Assembly (NCBI GenBank): GCA_019635355.1
Contig: JAHBZQ010000001.1
Coordinates: 1,488,001-1,552,000 of the forward strand
DNA from: Rhizobacter sp.
GTDB lineage: Bacteria; Pseudomonadota; Gammaproteobacteria; Burkholderiales; Burkholderiaceae_C
Direction of reading: 5' to 3'
Length of the DNA stretch: 64,000 nt
Below the pieces are notes generated by a model that saw only the letters and a list, made by a program, of their open reading frames with translations, made no database searches and was not told where the DNA came from. Position 1 is the stretch's first letter, and each line of letters begins with the position of its first letter. This document shows positions 28,225-36,130 of this stretch, one piece after another. The position numbers and the translations under genes are program-made.

Positions 28225-29106
28225 ATGAAACCCATCGTTGGCAGCATCGTGGCGCTCGTCACGCCCATGCAGGAAGACGGCAGCGTCGACTATGACGCGC
28301 TGCGCAGCCTGATCGACTGGCACATCGCCGAAGGCACCGATTGCATTGGCGTGGTCGGCACCACCGGCGAGTCGCCCACGGTGTCGGTCGAAGAGCACTG
28401 CGAAATCATTCGCGTCGCCGTCCAGCACGCCAAGGGCCGCGTGCCCATCATGGCCGGCACTGGCGGCAACTCCACGCGCGAGGCGATCGAGCTCTCGCGC
28501 TTTGCGAAAGAGGTGGGCGCCGATTGCACGCTGTCGGTCGTGCCCTACTACAACAAGCCCTCGCAAGACGGCATCTACGCGCACTTCAAGGCGATCGCCG
28601 AAGCGGTCGACGTGCCGATGGTGCTGTACAACGTGCCCGGCCGCACCGTGGCCGACATGCTGCCCGAGACCACGCTGCGCCTGGCGCAGGTGCCCGGCGT
28701 CATCGGCATCAAGGAAGCCACCGGCAACATCGAGCGCGCCTGCCAGCTGATCAAGCAGGCACCCAAGGGTTTCTCGATCTACTCGGGCGACGACCCGACC
28801 GCCATCGCGCTGATGCTGCTCGGCGGCCACGGCAACGTGAGCGTCACCGCGAACGTGGCGCCGCGTGCGATGCACGAGCTGTGCAAGGCGGCGCTGGCTG
28901 GCCAGGTGCGCGAGGCCACGGCCATCCACCTGAAGCTGCTGGGCCTGCACAAGAACCTGTTCGTCGAATCCAGCCCGACGCCTACCAAGTGGGCTCTGTC
29001 GCGCCTGGGCCGCTGCGGGGCCACCGTGCGCCTGCCCATCCTGCCTTTGAGCCCGGCCGGCCAGTCCGCCGTGGAACAAGCACTGCGCGAAGCGGGTCTG
29101 TTGTGA
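28225..29106 (+). CDS. dapA: 4-hydroxy-tetrahydrodipicolinate synthase
   Basis: A 293-residue DapA. It condenses pyruvate with aspartate semialdehyde in lysine and diaminopimelate synthesis. Visible signatures are TTGESPT for substrate binding, the tyrosine of VVPYYNKPSQDG, and the Schiff-base lysine in GIKEATGNIERA near residue 162. The length matches the family. The start has GAGGA 6 nt upstream. BamC follows 102 bp later; dapA-bamC order is a long-conserved pairing in proteobacteria. Confidence 0.95.
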   Translation: MKPIVGSIVALVTPMQEDGSVDYDALRSLIDWHIAEGTDCIGVVGTTGESPTVSVEEHCEIIRVAVQHAKGRVPIMAGTGGNSTREAIELSRFAKEVGADCTLSVVPYYNKPSQDGIYAHFKAIAEAVDVPMVLYNVPGRTVADMLPETTLRLAQVPGVIGIKEATGNIERACQLIKQAPKGFSIYSGDDPTAIALMLLGGHGNVSVTANVAPRAMHELCKAALAGQVREATAIHLKLLGLHKNLFVESSPTPTKWALSRLGRCGATVRLPILPLSPAGQSAVEQALREAGLL

Positions 29107-29208
29107 GCCGAGGCCGCCGCCTGTGACCCAGGCGCGGCATTCATTCCCCTGTCACCCACGGCTCCACGGCCCACACGGCCCGGCCCGCTCCCTACGGAGA
29201 TGTTCAAC

Positions 29209-30351
29209 GTGATTCGTGTTCCCATTCGTGTCCCCATCGGTTCGCTGGCCACCGCCACGGCCCTGCTGTGCACCCTGACCGCCTGCTCCTCGCTCGACAG
29301 CGCAGTCTCCGGTGACAAGGTCGACTACCGCACGGCCAAGACCAAGGCCACGCCACTCGAAGTGCCGCCCGACCTGACCCAGCTCGCCGTCGATCCGCGC
29401 TACGCCCCCACCGCCGGCGTCATCAGCGCCGCCCAGCTCCAGCAGCCCGGCGTGGCGGCTTCGGCGCCGGTCACCAACCAGGTGGCGCCCACCGCGCTGG
29501 GCGACGTGCGCCTGGAGCGCCAGGGCAACCTGCGCTTCCTCAGCACCAACATCCCGACCGACCAGCTCTGGCCGCTGCTGCAGGAATTCTGGAAGGAGCG
29601 TGGCCTCGCGCTCACCGTCGACCAGCCCGAGGTCGGCGTGATGGAAACCGTGTGGGCCGAGAACCGCGCGAAGCTGTCCGACGACATCATCCGCAAGACC
29701 ATCGGCAAGGTGTTCGACTCGCTCTACGACACCGGCGAGCGCGACAAGTACCGCACCCGCGTCGAGCGCAGCGAGCGTGGCACCGACATCTACATCTCGC
29801 ACCGCGGCATGGAAGAGGTCTACGCCAACCAGCTGAAAGACCAGACCACCTGGAAGCCCCGCCCCAGCGACCCGACGCTCGAGGGCGAGATGCTCTCGCG
29901 CCTGATGATCAAGCTCGGTGCCAAGGGTGAAGCGGCCAAGGCCGCGATGGCACAGGCCGCCGCGACCTCCGCGGCCAGCACCGCGGCCCGCGCCCGCACC
30001 CTCAGCGGCCGCCCCGCAGCGACCCTGCAGCTCGACGAAAGCTTCGACCGCGCATGGCGTCGTGTCGGCCTCGCACTCGACCGCAGCGGCTTCACGGTGG
30101 AAGACCGCGACCGCGCGCAAGGCCTCTACTTCGTGCGTTACGTCGACCCGGCCCAGGCCGGCAAGGAAGAGCCCGGCTTCTTCGCAAAGCTCTTCACCGA
30201 TGCGAAGCTGACCGGCCCCATCCGCTACCGCGTCAACGTGAAGGCCGAAGGCGAGGTCAGCACCGTGTCGGTGTACGACGCCAAGGGCCAGCCGGAAAAC
30301 GGCGACGCCGGCCAACGCATCGTCAAGCTGCTGGTCGACGACCTGAAGTAA
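29209..30351 (+). CDS. bamC: Outer membrane protein assembly factor BamC (lipoprotein)
   Basis: An approximately 380-residue lipoprotein. The signal peptide ends in a lipobox, TLTAC, followed by a serine-rich start. The BamC N-terminal unstructured segment contains VDYRTAKTKATPLEVPPDLT, the typical BamD-binding region. Two helix-grip domains follow (about 110-215 and 275-370). The start is uncertain: an ATG at 29200 directly abuts GGAG (29196-29199), so there is no spacing, whereas the in-frame GTG at 29209 lies 9 nt after it and is preferred. BamC is an accessory part of the BAM complex that inserts outer-membrane proteins. It sits downstream of dapA as in enterobacteria. Confidence 0.88.
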   Translation: MIRVPIRVPIGSLATATALLCTLTACSSLDSAVSGDKVDYRTAKTKATPLEVPPDLTQLAVDPRYAPTAGVISAAQLQQPGVAASAPVTNQVAPTALGDVRLERQGNLRFLSTNIPTDQLWPLLQEFWKERGLALTVDQPEVGVMETVWAENRAKLSDDIIRKTIGKVFDSLYDTGERDKYRTRVERSERGTDIYISHRGMEEVYANQLKDQTTWKPRPSDPTLEGEMLSRLMIKLGAKGEAAKAAMAQAAATSAASTAARARTLSGRPAATLQLDESFDRAWRRVGLALDRSGFTVEDRDRAQGLYFVRYVDPAQAGKEEPGFFAKLFTDAKLTGPIRYRVNVKAEGEVSTVSVYDAKGQPENGDAGQRIVKLLVDDLK

Positions 30352-30382
30352 CCCGCTCCGGGGCAGTCGAGGGCGTGCCGGG

Positions 30383-31162
30383 ATGATGCGCTTCTGCAGC
30401 CTCGGCAGCGGCAGCTCGGGCAACGCCACGCTGATCGAGGCCAGTGCCGGCATCACGACCACGCGGGTGCTGGTCGATTGCGGCTTTTCCTTGCGCGAAC
30501 TCGAGCGCCGCCTGGCCGTGCGCGGCCTCACCGCCGACGACATCGATGCCGTCTTCGTGACCCACGAGCATGGCGACCACGTCGGTTGCGCGTTCCACCT
30601 CGCCCGCAAGCACCAGGTGCCGGTGTGGACAAGCCGCGGCACCTGGCGCGCCATCGGCCAGCCCGAGCTGCCGGACGGCTTGCTGCACTTCGCGCGCGAC
30701 TTGAGCCCCATCCGGCTCGGCGATGTGGAGTTGACCCCCTACACGGTGCCGCACGATGCGCACGAGCCGTTGCAGCTGCGTGCGAGCGACGGTGCAGTGA
30801 GCCTGGGTGTGCTGACCGACGCCGGCTGTGCCACGCCCCACCTGCTGGCGCAGCTGCAGCGCTGCGAGGCCCTGCTGCTGGAGTGCAACCACGACCGCAC
30901 CCTGCTCGCGAACTCGGCCTACCCTGCGTCACTGAAAGCCCGCATCGGCGGGCGACTCGGCCACCTGGCCAACGACACCTCGGCGGAGATCCTCGCCAGC
31001 TGCCTGCATGCCGGACTCAAGCACCTCGTGGCCGCACACCTCAGCGAGCGCAACAACCGGCCCGACCTGGCGCAGGCCGCCCTGGCGGCGGTGGTCGGTG
31101 GCGCACCTGCAGACATCGTCGTGGCCGACCCCGCCCGAGGAGTCGACTGGCTCGCGCTCTGA
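30383..31162 (+). CDS. MBL-fold metallo-hydrolase (YycJ/WalJ-like)
   Basis: A 259-residue metallo-beta-lactamase-fold protein. It starts MMRFCSLGSGSSGNATLIEA, the usual opening of this subgroup, and has the metal motif VTHEHGDHVGC near residue 60, a later TDAGC aspartate and a C-terminal LVAAHLSERNN histidine. The nearest characterised relatives are the YycJ/WalJ exonuclease-like proteins; the reaction here is not proven. It begins 31 bp after bamC, probably in the same transcript, and faces the lipoprotein gene with a terminator between them. Confidence 0.85.
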   Translation: MMRFCSLGSGSSGNATLIEASAGITTTRVLVDCGFSLRELERRLAVRGLTADDIDAVFVTHEHGDHVGCAFHLARKHQVPVWTSRGTWRAIGQPELPDGLLHFARDLSPIRLGDVELTPYTVPHDAHEPLQLRASDGAVSLGVLTDAGCATPHLLAQLQRCEALLLECNHDRTLLANSAYPASLKARIGGRLGHLANDTSAEILASCLHAGLKHLVAAHLSERNNRPDLAQAALAAVVGGAPADIVVADPARGVDWLAL

Positions 31163-31177
31163 CGGCGAGCGGCCATG

Positions 31178-31202
31178 AAAAAAGCCGCCCGAAGGCGGCT
31201 TT
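31178..31202. terminator. Bidirectional intrinsic terminator with UUCG loop
   Basis: A 9-bp perfect stem (31181-31189 / 31194-31202) with a 4-nt loop. Read on the minus strand, the loop is TTCG, a very stable tetraloop, and the stem runs into six T residues, so it terminates the lipoprotein gene strongly. On the plus strand the stem is followed by TTTCTC and would end the bamC / hydrolase transcript more weakly. Confidence 0.9.
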
Positions 31203-31221
31203 CTCAGAATCGGAGAACCGA

Positions 31222-31437
31222 TTACTTGCTGGCAGCGGGGGCAGCAGCAGAGGCAGCGTCCGAAGCAGCAGCGGCCGGAGCGGCAGCAGGAGCCGAAGCA
31301 GCGTCAGAAGCGGCCGGGGCCGGAGCGGCCGGGGCAGCAGCCGGAGCGGCCGGAGCAGCAGCGGGCTCTTCCTTCTTGCCGCAAGCGGCCAGAGCAACAG
31401 CAGCAACCAGAGAAGCCATCAGAAGCGACTTTTTCAT
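31222..31437 (-). CDS. Small Ala/Pro-rich lipoprotein
   Basis: A 71-residue protein. MKKSLLMASLVAAVALAAC is a lipoprotein signal peptide with the acylated cysteine at position 19, followed by GKKEEP and about 45 residues of A, P, S and D only (PAAPAAAPAAPAPAASDAAS). The mature part has no fold I can name. The start at 31437 is decided by GAGGAC 5 nt upstream and by the signal peptide; a longer frame to 31461 is possible but adds nothing. A strong terminator follows, and an 18-bp perfect palindrome lies 24 bp upstream. The compact, highly terminated arrangement resembles an abundantly expressed small envelope lipoprotein. Confidence 0.8.
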   Translation of the reverse strand: MKKSLLMASLVAAVALAACGKKEEPAAAPAAPAAAPAAPAPAASDAASAPAAAPAAAASDAASAAAPAASK

Positions 31438-31461
31438 ACTTGTCCTCAGTGAAAGGTTCAA

Positions 31462-31479
31462 ACAATTACCGGTAATTGT
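31462..31479. promoter_or_regulatory. 18-bp perfect palindrome upstream of the small lipoprotein
   Basis: ACAATTACCGGTAATTGT is a perfect, uninterrupted dyad. It lies 24 bp before the lipoprotein ATG, in an A/T-rich island within GC-rich DNA. This looks like a binding site for a dimeric regulator or a leader element; no known regulator consensus is claimed. Confidence 0.5.
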
Positions 31480-31577
31480 GGGAACCCTCCGTCCTGGCAG
31501 ATCCCCAACGTATCAGGCGAGAAACGCTCGAGCATTTCCGCGCCAGCCCATGAGTATATCCGCTGTTAGGGAACTCC

Positions 31578-32069
31578 CTAGAGCCCCAAAGTGGTGACAG
31601 GAAAGGCCTCTTCAGATCGTTGCAAAAGCGCATCAAGCGCGTCGCGGATGCGGGTGCCGTCGGTGGGGTCGAAGGAGAGGCTTGCACGGTAGTGCTCGGC
31701 GTCAAGCACGCGCAGCGTCATGAGGCCCGGCGCGAGGAAGAGGCCGCTCAACTGGCCGACATCGGCTTCGTCGACTGCGCGGCACTCGACCACGTGTGAC
31801 CACTGCCGCCGCCACTCCACCCAGCGCGGGTGACGCCGCGGAAATTCATCGAAGCTCTCGGCCAGCACCGTGAGCTTGCGGTGCGTGAAGGCCCAGCGCG
31901 ACAGGTTGTCGATCACCGCACGTTCGCTCAGAGGCCAATCGGCGAAGGTCGGATCGGCGATGAACACCTCGCGGCAGCCCTTGTCGGCCACGAAGGCAAA
32001 AGCCTCTTTCAAAGCATCGTGGAACTCCGAGCGCGAGGTGATGATGCGAGATGTCGGCAGGTCGTCCAT
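31578..32069 (-). CDS. Conserved-looking hypothetical protein downstream of a RoxA-type oxygenase
   Basis: A 163-residue soluble protein that I cannot assign to a named family. It contains FADWPLSERAVIDNLSRW, a Trp/Arg-rich HPRWVEWRRQWSHVVECR stretch and a C-terminal region ending VTTLGL. There is no signal peptide or membrane segment. The ATG at 32067-32069 is preferred because the frame upstream (to 32267) is antisense low-complexity and GAAAGG precedes the ATG by 8 nt. It starts 10 bp after the cupin oxygenase gene on the same strand, so the two form an operon. Confidence 0.7.
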   Translation of the reverse strand: MDDLPTSRIITSRSEFHDALKEAFAFVADKGCREVFIADPTFADWPLSERAVIDNLSRWAFTHRKLTVLAESFDEFPRRHPRWVEWRRQWSHVVECRAVDEADVGQLSGLFLAPGLMTLRVLDAEHYRASLSFDPTDGTRIRDALDALLQRSEEAFPVTTLGL

Positions 32070-32079
32070 GGCGGGCCTT

Positions 32080-33204
32080 TCAGTCGGGGAGCGGGTGCAG
32101 CCAGCCGGCCTGCGCCCACTGGTCGAGCAATTCTCGGGCGTCATCGCTGAGCGCTGCAATCCGGGCGGCCGGCAAGGTGCGCTCGTCGGCGAGGCGGCGC
32201 ATGAGGGTGGCGTCACGCCCCGCGGCGCGAAACGCTTCGCCGTTGATGAAGACATGACGATCGTCATACATCATCCGGGTGCGGCGATCCAGCTGCACGC
32301 CCTGCCCTGCGGCCAGCGGCTCACCCGTGTCGAACCACACCGAAGGCTTGGGCTCGCTCAGCACTTCACCGAGCGCACAGGCCAGGGCTTGCGGTTCGGC
32401 CAGCCAACGTGCGATCTCGCGCGCGGCGAAATCGCGCAGCGCACCGGGGATGAGCGCCGGCTGCTGCGTCGCCGGCTGCTTCGGGTCGCGGTACAGGGGA
32501 TCGGGGTCGGGGCGCTCGCTGGCATCCAGCATGCGTTGCAGCACTTCGTCGCGCAGCTCGGCGCGGCCCGCCGCCCGGAAGCCGATCGAGGCCGTCATGC
32601 ACTCGCCGACGGCCACTCCATCGTGGCCCCAGCCGGGAGGCAGGTACAGCATGTCGCCGGGTTCGAGCACCCAGTCGTCCTGCGGGGCGAAGTGCTTGAG
32701 GATCTTGAGCGGCACACCCTCCACCAGCGTCGCATCGCCCGGCGGGGCGATGCGCCAGCGGCGCCGACCGTGGATCTGCAGCAGGAAGACGTCGTAGGAA
32801 TCGACGTGCGGCCCGACACCGCCCCCATCACTCGCCCACGACACCATCAGGTCGTCGAGCCGCGCGTCGGGCACGAAACGAAAGCGCGAGAGAACCTCGT
32901 GCGCCGCATCGAGGTGGGTGTCGAGCCCCTGCACGAGCAGGGTCCAGGCCGGCCGGGAGACGGGCGGCAGCGAGCGGCGCGCAAACGGCCCGTGCCGGAG
33001 CGTCCAGGCCTTGCCCGTGTGGGCGATCACGCGCGACTCCACGCCCTCCTGTCCGGCCAGCTCGAACAGCTCGGCCCGGCTCACGAACGAGGTGAGGCCC
33101 GGCACCGCCTGGCGGATCAGCAAAGGCCGCTTTTGCCAATGGCGGCGCATGAATTGCGCGGGCGACAGACCGCCCAGCAGTGTCATCGGTTCGGTGATCG
33201 TCAT
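32080..33204 (-). CDS. roxA: Cupin/JmjC-type ribosomal oxygenase (RoxA/YcfD family)
   Basis: A 374-residue 2-oxoglutarate/Fe(II) oxygenase. The iron triad is H133 and D135 in GPHVDSYDVF and H194 in PGWGHDGVAV. LGGLSPAQFMRRHWQKRPLL is the typical start of the YcfD/RoxA family. A winged-helix C-terminal half follows, as in ribosomal oxygenases. In E. coli the homologue hydroxylates an arginine of ribosomal protein L16; the same substrate is inferred here. It is the first gene of a two-gene unit with the 163-residue unknown and is divergent from a SlyD-like gene, with 25 bp between the starts, so the promoters must overlap. Confidence 0.85.
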   Translation of the reverse strand: MTITEPMTLLGGLSPAQFMRRHWQKRPLLIRQAVPGLTSFVSRAELFELAGQEGVESRVIAHTGKAWTLRHGPFARRSLPPVSRPAWTLLVQGLDTHLDAAHEVLSRFRFVPDARLDDLMVSWASDGGGVGPHVDSYDVFLLQIHGRRRWRIAPPGDATLVEGVPLKILKHFAPQDDWVLEPGDMLYLPPGWGHDGVAVGECMTASIGFRAAGRAELRDEVLQRMLDASERPDPDPLYRDPKQPATQQPALIPGALRDFAAREIARWLAEPQALACALGEVLSEPKPSVWFDTGEPLAAGQGVQLDRRTRMMYDDRHVFINGEAFRAAGRDATLMRRLADERTLPAARIAALSDDARELLDQWAQAGWLHPLPD

Positions 33205-33229
33205 GGGGTCATTGTGCGATCATTGCCCG

Positions 33230-33751
33230 ATGCTCATTTCCGCCCCCTGCGTCGTCAGCCTCACGTGGCGACTCGAAGATGCCCAAGGCCAGTTGATCGA
33301 CGAACTCACCGCGCCGGTCGAGTTCTTTTTCGGGGGCGATGACCTGCTGGCCAAGGTCGAGGAAGCGCTCGACGGGCAGGAAGCCGGCTTCCAGACCAAG
33401 CTGCACCTCGAGCCCGAGCATGCCTTCGGCGACTACAACCCCGAGCTGGTGTTCTTTGAGCCGATGTCGGTGTTCGACGACAAGGTCCAGCCGGGCATGC
33501 AGTTCGAAGGCCCGCCCGAAAACGCGACGACCGAAGGCCTGCAGGCCGATGCGATCTACACCGTCACCGAGGTCTACCCCGAGCACGTGGTGCTCGACGG
33601 CAACCACCCGCTGGCCGGCATTGCGCTGCGCCTCGACGTGACCGTGCGCGACGTGCGCGAAGCCACCGAAGACGAGATCGAAGCCGGCAGCGTGAGCGAG
33701 CCCGGCATCAGCATCCTGCACACCGCGCCGGGCGGATCAGACCTTCACTGA
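33230..33751 (+). CDS. FKBP-type peptidyl-prolyl isomerase (SlyD-like)
   Basis: A 173-residue FKBP of the SlyD type. The FKBP halves surround an insert-in-flap chaperone domain: LEDAQGQLIDELTAPVEFFF at the N-terminus, LEPEHAFGDYNPELVF, and the late GNHPLAGIALRLDVTV motif. It lacks the long His/Cys-rich metal tail of E. coli SlyD. Such proteins catalyse proline isomerisation and bind unfolded chains. The chosen ATG at 33230 removes an upstream segment that is antisense to roxA. It ends 3 bp from the end of the convergent dut gene. Confidence 0.85.
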   Translation: MLISAPCVVSLTWRLEDAQGQLIDELTAPVEFFFGGDDLLAKVEEALDGQEAGFQTKLHLEPEHAFGDYNPELVFFEPMSVFDDKVQPGMQFEGPPENATTEGLQADAIYTVTEVYPEHVVLDGNHPLAGIALRLDVTVRDVREATEDEIEAGSVSEPGISILHTAPGGSDLH

Positions 33752-33754
33752 GCG

Positions 33755-34204
33755 TCAGTGCTTGCCGGTGGAGCCAAACCCACCGGCCCCGCGGTCCGAC
33801 GCGCCGAACTCGTCGACCACGTTGAATTTCGCCTGCACCACCGGCACCACCACCAGCTGCGCGATGCGCTCCATCGGCTGGATGGTGAACGCGGCCTGCC
33901 CGCGGTTCCAGCAGCTCACCATCAGCTGGCCCTGGTAGTCGGAATCGATCAGGCCGACCAGGTTGCCGAGCACGATGCCGTGCTTGTGGCCGAGGCCCGA
34001 GCGCGGAAGGATGATGGCCGCGAGGCCCGGGTCGGCCACGTGGATGGCCAGGCCCGTGGGGATGAGCTGCGTCTGGCCCGGCTCGAGCACAAGCGGCGCA
34101 TCGAGGCAGGCTCGCAGGTCGAGGCCGGCGCTTCCGGGCGTGGCGTAGGCGGGCAGTTGCTCGGCCATGCGGGCGTCGAGCACTTTCAAATCGATCGTGG
34201 TCAT
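33755..34204 (-). CDS. dut: Deoxyuridine 5'-triphosphate nucleotidohydrolase
   Basis: A 149-residue trimeric-type dUTPase with all five motifs: AGLDLRA, PRSGLGHKHGI, GLIDSDYQGQ (with the catalytic aspartate), ERIAQLV and the C-terminal RGAGGFGSTG. It hydrolyses dUTP to dUMP and pyrophosphate, keeping uracil out of DNA and feeding dTMP synthesis. Its ATG overlaps the TGA of coaBC (4 bp), the same coaBC-dut coupling found in E. coli. Confidence 0.96.
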   Translation of the reverse strand: MTTIDLKVLDARMAEQLPAYATPGSAGLDLRACLDAPLVLEPGQTQLIPTGLAIHVADPGLAAIILPRSGLGHKHGIVLGNLVGLIDSDYQGQLMVSCWNRGQAAFTIQPMERIAQLVVVPVVQAKFNVVDEFGASDRGAGGFGSTGKH

Positions 34205-35421
34205 GCGGACTTGGAGGAAAGGCGCTGGGAGATTTCGTTGACCAGCGCACGGGCGAGAGAAAGCTTGTCGGCGCGCGGCAGCTCGCGGTGGCCTTGCGCG
34301 TCGACGAGGACGAGCTGGTTGTCGTCACGGCCGAAGGTGGCCGGGCCGAGGTTGCCGACGATGAGAGGCACGTTCTTGCGCGTGAGCTTCTCGCGGGCGT
34401 GCTTGAGCAGGTCGTGGCTCTCGGCCGCGAATCCCACGCAGTAGGGACGCTTCGGCAACTTGGCCACGGCGGCCAGGATGTCGGGGTTCTCGGTCAGCTC
34501 GAAGGTGGGCGTGGCCTTGTCGCCGGTCTTCTTGATCTTCTGGTCGGAGTGGCTGGCGGGCCGCCAGTCGGCCACGGCGGCGGTGGCGATGAACACCGAG
34601 TGCTGAGGCGCCTGCGGCAGCACGGCGTCGTGCATCTGCTGCGCGGTCTGCACGTCGATGCGCTGCACACCGCGCGGCGTGGGCAGGTGCACCGGGCCGG
34701 CGACCAGCGTGACCTCGGCGCCCGCTTCCTGCGCCGCGCGCGCGATCGCGAAGCCCATCTTGCCGCTCGACAGATTGGTGATGCCGCGCACCGGGTCGAT
34801 GGGCTCGAAGGTCGGCCCCGCGGTGATCAGCACGCGCTGGCCGCGCAGCACCTTGGGCACGAAGAAGGCCGCCAACTCGGCCACCAGTTCATCGGGCTCG
34901 AGCATGCGGCCGTCACCGATCTCGCCACAGGCCTGGTCGCCGTTGCCGGGGCCGAGGATGGTGGCGCCATCGGCCTTGAGCTGCGCCGCGTTGCGCTGGG
35001 TCGCCGGGTGCGCCCACATCTCGCGGTTCATCGCCGGGGCCAGCAGCAAGGGGCAGCGCTCGATGGGGCGGGCCAGGCACAGGAGGCTCAGCAGCTCGTC
35101 AGCGCGGCCCTGCACGAGCTTGGCCATCAGGTCGGCACTGGCCGGCGCGATGAGCACCGCATCGGCGTTGCGCGTGAGGTTGATGTGCGCCATCGCATTG
35201 GGCTCGCGCGTGTCCCACTGGCTGGTGTACACGTGGCGATTCGTCAGCGCCTGCATCGTGACCGCGGTGATGAACTGCTCGGCGGCTTCGCTCATCACGA
35301 CCTGCACGGTGGCGCCGGCCTTGATGAGCGCGCGGGCCAGCTCGGCGCTCTTGTAGCAGGCGATGCCGCCACTCAGGCCGAGAACGATGTGCCGGCCTTG
35401 CAAATCGAGGGGTGTGCTCAT
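34201..35421 (-). CDS. coaBC: Bifunctional phosphopantothenoylcysteine decarboxylase/synthetase
   Basis: A 406-residue CoaBC for coenzyme A synthesis. The N-terminal CoaC flavoprotein domain shows GLSGGIACYKSAELAR, the NADAVLIAPASADLMAK region and PAMNREMW. The C-terminal CoaB domain has ITAGPTFEPIDPVRGITN, SSGKMGFAIA and the KIKK lysines. The long upstream frame to 36021 runs through another gene and is discarded. The ATG at 35421 is preceded at 9 nt by CATAAT with no ribosome-binding site, again fitting a leaderless start. It overlaps dut by 4 bp. Confidence 0.95.
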   Translation of the reverse strand: MSTPLDLQGRHIVLGLSGGIACYKSAELARALIKAGATVQVVMSEAAEQFITAVTMQALTNRHVYTSQWDTREPNAMAHINLTRNADAVLIAPASADLMAKLVQGRADELLSLLCLARPIERCPLLLAPAMNREMWAHPATQRNAAQLKADGATILGPGNGDQACGEIGDGRMLEPDELVAELAAFFVPKVLRGQRVLITAGPTFEPIDPVRGITNLSSGKMGFAIARAAQEAGAEVTLVAGPVHLPTPRGVQRIDVQTAQQMHDAVLPQAPQHSVFIATAAVADWRPASHSDQKIKKTGDKATPTFELTENPDILAAVAKLPKRPYCVGFAAESHDLLKHAREKLTRKNVPLIVGNLGPATFGRDDNQLVLVDAQGHRELPRADKLSLARALVNEISQRLSSKSA

Positions 35422-35430
35422 GTGGGCGAG

Positions 35431-35436
35431 ATTATG
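35431..35436 (-). promoter_or_regulatory. Candidate -10 element for coaBC (leaderless type)
   Basis: Minus-strand CATAAT lies 9 nt before the coaBC ATG, and no Shine-Dalgarno occurs in the gap. The gap to the neighbouring upstream gene is only 23 bp. Confidence 0.45.
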
Positions 35437-35444
35437 GCGGGCGG

Positions 35445-36047
35445 CTACCGCACGGGCATTCCGTCGGGAGCGAACGCCGGCGTGGTCGGCAGCGGCGCCA
35501 CGTTGAGCCCCTGCGTGCCGGGCGCATCGCCCAGGGTGGTGATGGCCCCGATGCCGAGATCGCCGGAGGCCCCGACCGCGCGATAACGCCACTGCAGCTG
35601 GTTGCGCCAGGCGCCGGCACGCTCGAAGTTGCGGTCGACACCGAGCTGCACCTTCGCGCCGCGGCTCGCCAGCACCCCGAGCGCCTCTTGCATCGCGGTG
35701 CGCACCGGCGGCCCGGGCATCTGTTCGGCCCACACGGTGCACTGGCGGCCCGTGGCCGCGGCCAGCAGCACCTGGCCTCGCGTGCCGGGTGCGGCAAGCA
35801 CGCTGCCGGGTTGGCCGGCGAGCAGGCCGTCCATGCTGCCGCGCATCGGGTCGACCGGCTCGAAGCCCTGGCTCAGCGCCCAGTCGACGGCAGCGCCCTC
35901 TTCCGCATTCGTCTGCACGCAGGCCTGCACGAAGATGCGCGCCGCGCCCTGCGGCGTGGCCCAGGCCGACAAGGTCTCCGGGGCCTGCTGCGCCCACACC
36001 ATGCCCGCCCAACCCCACCACACCATCACACCCAGGACACGCCTCAT
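35445..36047 (-). CDS. Secreted/periplasmic protein of unknown function
   Basis: A 200-residue protein with a signal peptide (MRRVLGVMVWWGWAGMVWA, cleaved near QQAPE). The mature part contains two cysteines (IFVQACVQTN and GRQCTVWAEQ) that could form a disulfide, an ARIFVQACVQTNAEEG start, and a C-terminal segment NQLQWRYRAVGASGDLG. I do not recognise the family. The ATG has AAAGGAG 7 nt upstream. It lies between alaS and coaBC on the same strand, separated from alaS by a terminator. Confidence 0.7.
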   Translation of the reverse strand: MRRVLGVMVWWGWAGMVWAQQAPETLSAWATPQGAARIFVQACVQTNAEEGAAVDWALSQGFEPVDPMRGSMDGLLAGQPGSVLAAPGTRGQVLLAAATGRQCTVWAEQMPGPPVRTAMQEALGVLASRGAKVQLGVDRNFERAGAWRNQLQWRYRAVGASGDLGIGAITTLGDAPGTQGLNVAPLPTTPAFAPDGMPVR

Positions 36048-36080
36048 GCCAAGTCTCCTTTGGCCCCGATGATGAAACGA

Positions 36081-36104
36081 AAACGCCCGCTCATGGAGCG
36101 GGCG
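36081..36104 (-). terminator. Intrinsic terminator after alaS
   Basis: On the minus strand a 9-bp perfect stem (36084-36092 / 36096-36104) with a 3-nt loop is followed by TTTTCGTTTC. It lies 27 bp past the alaS stop, just before the gene for the secreted unknown. Confidence 0.8.
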
Positions 36105-36130
36105 CTTTCATCAGCTTGCAAGCAGCAGTG

